Below the pieces are notes generated by a model. The model was not told where the DNA came from, made no database searches, and saw only the letters and a program-made list of their open reading frames with translations. The position numbers and the translations under genes are program-made. A stretch of DNA of 15,062 nt from Eubacteriales bacterium (lineage in GTDB: Bacteria; Bacillota; Clostridia; Christensenellales; CAG-138): the NCBI GenBank assembly GCA_030695285.1, contig JAUYTF010000213.1, positions 1 through 15,062 of the forward strand, read 5' to 3'. How positions within the stretch are numbered: position 1 is the first letter of the stretch; the number at the start of each line of letters is the position of its first letter. Positions 14,425 to 15,062 of the stretch are shown here, one piece after another.

Positions 14425-14490
14425 CACGCAACGTCAAAGTTGTCTAGCGGGAAGAAGCAGCGGGCTTAAAGCGCTTGCAACCGGTTCTTT
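14425..14490 (+). ncRNA. Possible structured RNA after the small Xre gene
   Basis: This stretch can fold in two competing ways. CAAC (14429-14432) can pair with GTTG (14439-14442). Alternatively GTTG and AGCG (14446-14449) can pair with CGCT (14472-14475) and CAAC (14478-14481), enclosing a small AAGC/GCTT hairpin (14455-14467). It is followed by TTCTTTTTTGCG and then a strong terminator. I do not recognise an Rfam family. It may be a small 3'-derived RNA or simply an untranslated tail. Confidence 0.25.
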
Positions 14491-14510
14491 TTTGCGATGG
14501 AACAGGAGAT

Positions 14511-14541
14511 AAAGCCGGGGATGTACAGTCTCCGGCTTTTT
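14511..14541 (+). terminator. Intrinsic terminator of the membrane-protein/Xre operon
   Basis: AAAGCCGGGGA (14511-14521) pairs with TCTCCGGCTTT (14529-14539) with one G-U pair and a 7-base loop, ending in five T. It lies 100 bp after the Xre stop. The reverse strand has only a short T run, so it would be a poor terminator for the convergent gene. Confidence 0.88.
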
Positions 14542-14612
14542 GCTGTTAGATCAAACGAACGACAAAAGGCAAAAAGAAACGGATACCGGCGATGCGTTGA
14601 CGCGTCTGCCGA

Positions 14613-15062
14613 TCACAACAAAATATCAGGACGGTTCTCGGCCAGATAAGACAGCCAGTCACAAGTCTCCGCGAGTTCTTCTCTGGCGAGTTCGGTCAAA
14701 AGCTGTGCCTTGTCCGTCCGGGGATTGTCAAAGACTTCAATGGCTTCGGAATACAGCGCGATCATACGCTGCCCGTCTTTGAGCTTGCGCTCGAGAGACA
14801 GTTTTCCGTAATAGCTCGACACCACGAACGTGAGCGCAGGGATGATGCCGAGCAGGATTTTAAAGATGCTGCGCGTGCTGAAAAAATGTTCGCTGTGCGT
14901 GAGCGCAAAGCGGCTAAACCAATCCGGCAAAGAGAGCTCATACCCGATCCAGACGGGGAATAGAAACTCCAGCAACAGGACCGTCGCGAAGAAAAGAATG
15001 GTAAGCGTCAAGAGCGCGCCGGAGATGCTTCGCTGGCGCTTCTGCTTTGCTCTGTTTTTTGC
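14613..15062 (-). CDS. C-terminal part of an unrecognised two-helix membrane protein (runs off the window)
   Basis: The frame is open from the right edge to a TGA at 14613-14615, giving 149 visible residues. The 5' end lies outside the window. The TTG at 15011 is only an internal codon, because the frame continues upstream with a basic stretch (AKNRAKQKRQR). A transmembrane segment follows (about 17-40 of the visible part), then a loop, a second transmembrane segment (IFKILLGIIPALTFVVSSYYG) and a charged helical cytoplasmic end. The tail with AREELAETCDWLSYLAENRPD resembles, from memory, C-termini of SLATT/DUF4231-like or related uncharacterised Firmicutes membrane proteins. That match is uncertain. 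It converges on the Xre operon. No function is assigned. Confidence 0.7.
   Translation of the reverse strand, partial: AKNRAKQKRQRSISGALLTLTILFFATVLLLEFLFPVWIGYELSLPDWFSRFALTHSEHFFSTRSIFKILLGIIPALTFVVSSYYGKLSLERKLKDGQRMIALYSEAIEVFDNPRTDKAQLLTELAREELAETCDWLSYLAENRPDILL

Noticed and set aside
14421..14500. Cyclic-di-GMP-I riboswitch
   Set aside because: Only short scattered resemblance. The conserved GACGCAAAGCC-type core and closing stem are not present, and it lies after rather than before a gene on this strand.
14491..14540. Fluoride riboswitch (GCGATGG near 14494)
   Set aside because: Only the GCGATGG string matches. The following hairpin is a plain terminator, and no CrcB or other fluoride gene follows.
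1..15062. Mobile elements, CRISPR arrays, tRNA or rRNA genes
   Set aside because: No transposase or integrase motifs, no regularly spaced repeats, and no tRNA or rRNA signatures were seen on either strand.

Overview
The window looks like a chromosomal segment of a strictly anaerobic member of the Clostridia (Bacillota) with moderate to fairly high GC. The evidence is strong AGGAGG-type ribosome binding sites before most genes, a lipoprotein-type solute-binding protein, many short intrinsic terminators, a YpuA-like DUF1002 protein, Xre/cupin and small Xre regulators, and a Re-citrate-synthase-like enzyme typical of anaerobes. I see no rRNA, tRNA, CRISPR array, transposase or phage gene. Species cannot be named from the sequence alone.

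Layout. (1) 43-1407 (+): an HMGL/isopropylmalate-synthase-family enzyme, most like Re-type citrate synthase, closed by a perfect hairpin at 1433-1462 that also serves the convergent operon. (2) 6340 down to 1511 (-): a complete polyamine ABC transport operon in the order Xre-cupin regulator, potA, potB, potC, potD. The first part is tightly packed (potA/potB and potB/potC overlap). potD follows a 175-bp gap holding a hairpin and a possible promoter of its own. A consensus promoter (TTGACA, 17 bp, TTTAAT) with a palindrome at its start site sits upstream of the regulator and suggests autoregulation. PotA is unusually long because its C-terminal TOBE-like domain is present twice. (3) 6671-7704 (+): a small alpha/beta hydrolase and a GNAT acetyltransferase, then a terminator. 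(4) 7994-8866 (+): a secreted DUF1002 protein with its own promoter and terminator. (5) 9147-13416 (+): two tandem paralogous membrane-anchored PQQ-like beta-propeller proteins. The first carries a long low-complexity cytoplasmic tail, and both have a proline/threonine linker outside the membrane. (6) 13631-14410 (+): a four-helix membrane protein and a small Xre regulator under one promoter flanked by direct repeats. A possibly structured 3' region and a strong terminator follow. (7) From 14613 to the right edge (-): the C-terminal end of an unrecognised membrane protein.

Functionally, block 2 is one physiological unit: regulated uptake of spermidine/putrescine, with PotD capturing substrate outside, PotB/PotC as the channel, PotA as the ATPase and the regulator probably sensing polyamines. 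The propeller pair is the least explained block. Its topology (disordered cytoplasmic tail, one transmembrane helix, extended linker, extracellular propeller) suggests an envelope scaffold or sensor rather than a PQQ enzyme. Most other signals are ordinary regulation, and nothing here proves a new system. The best candidates for a second look are the propeller pair, the doubled PotA regulatory domain, and the non-coding stretch after the small Xre gene.
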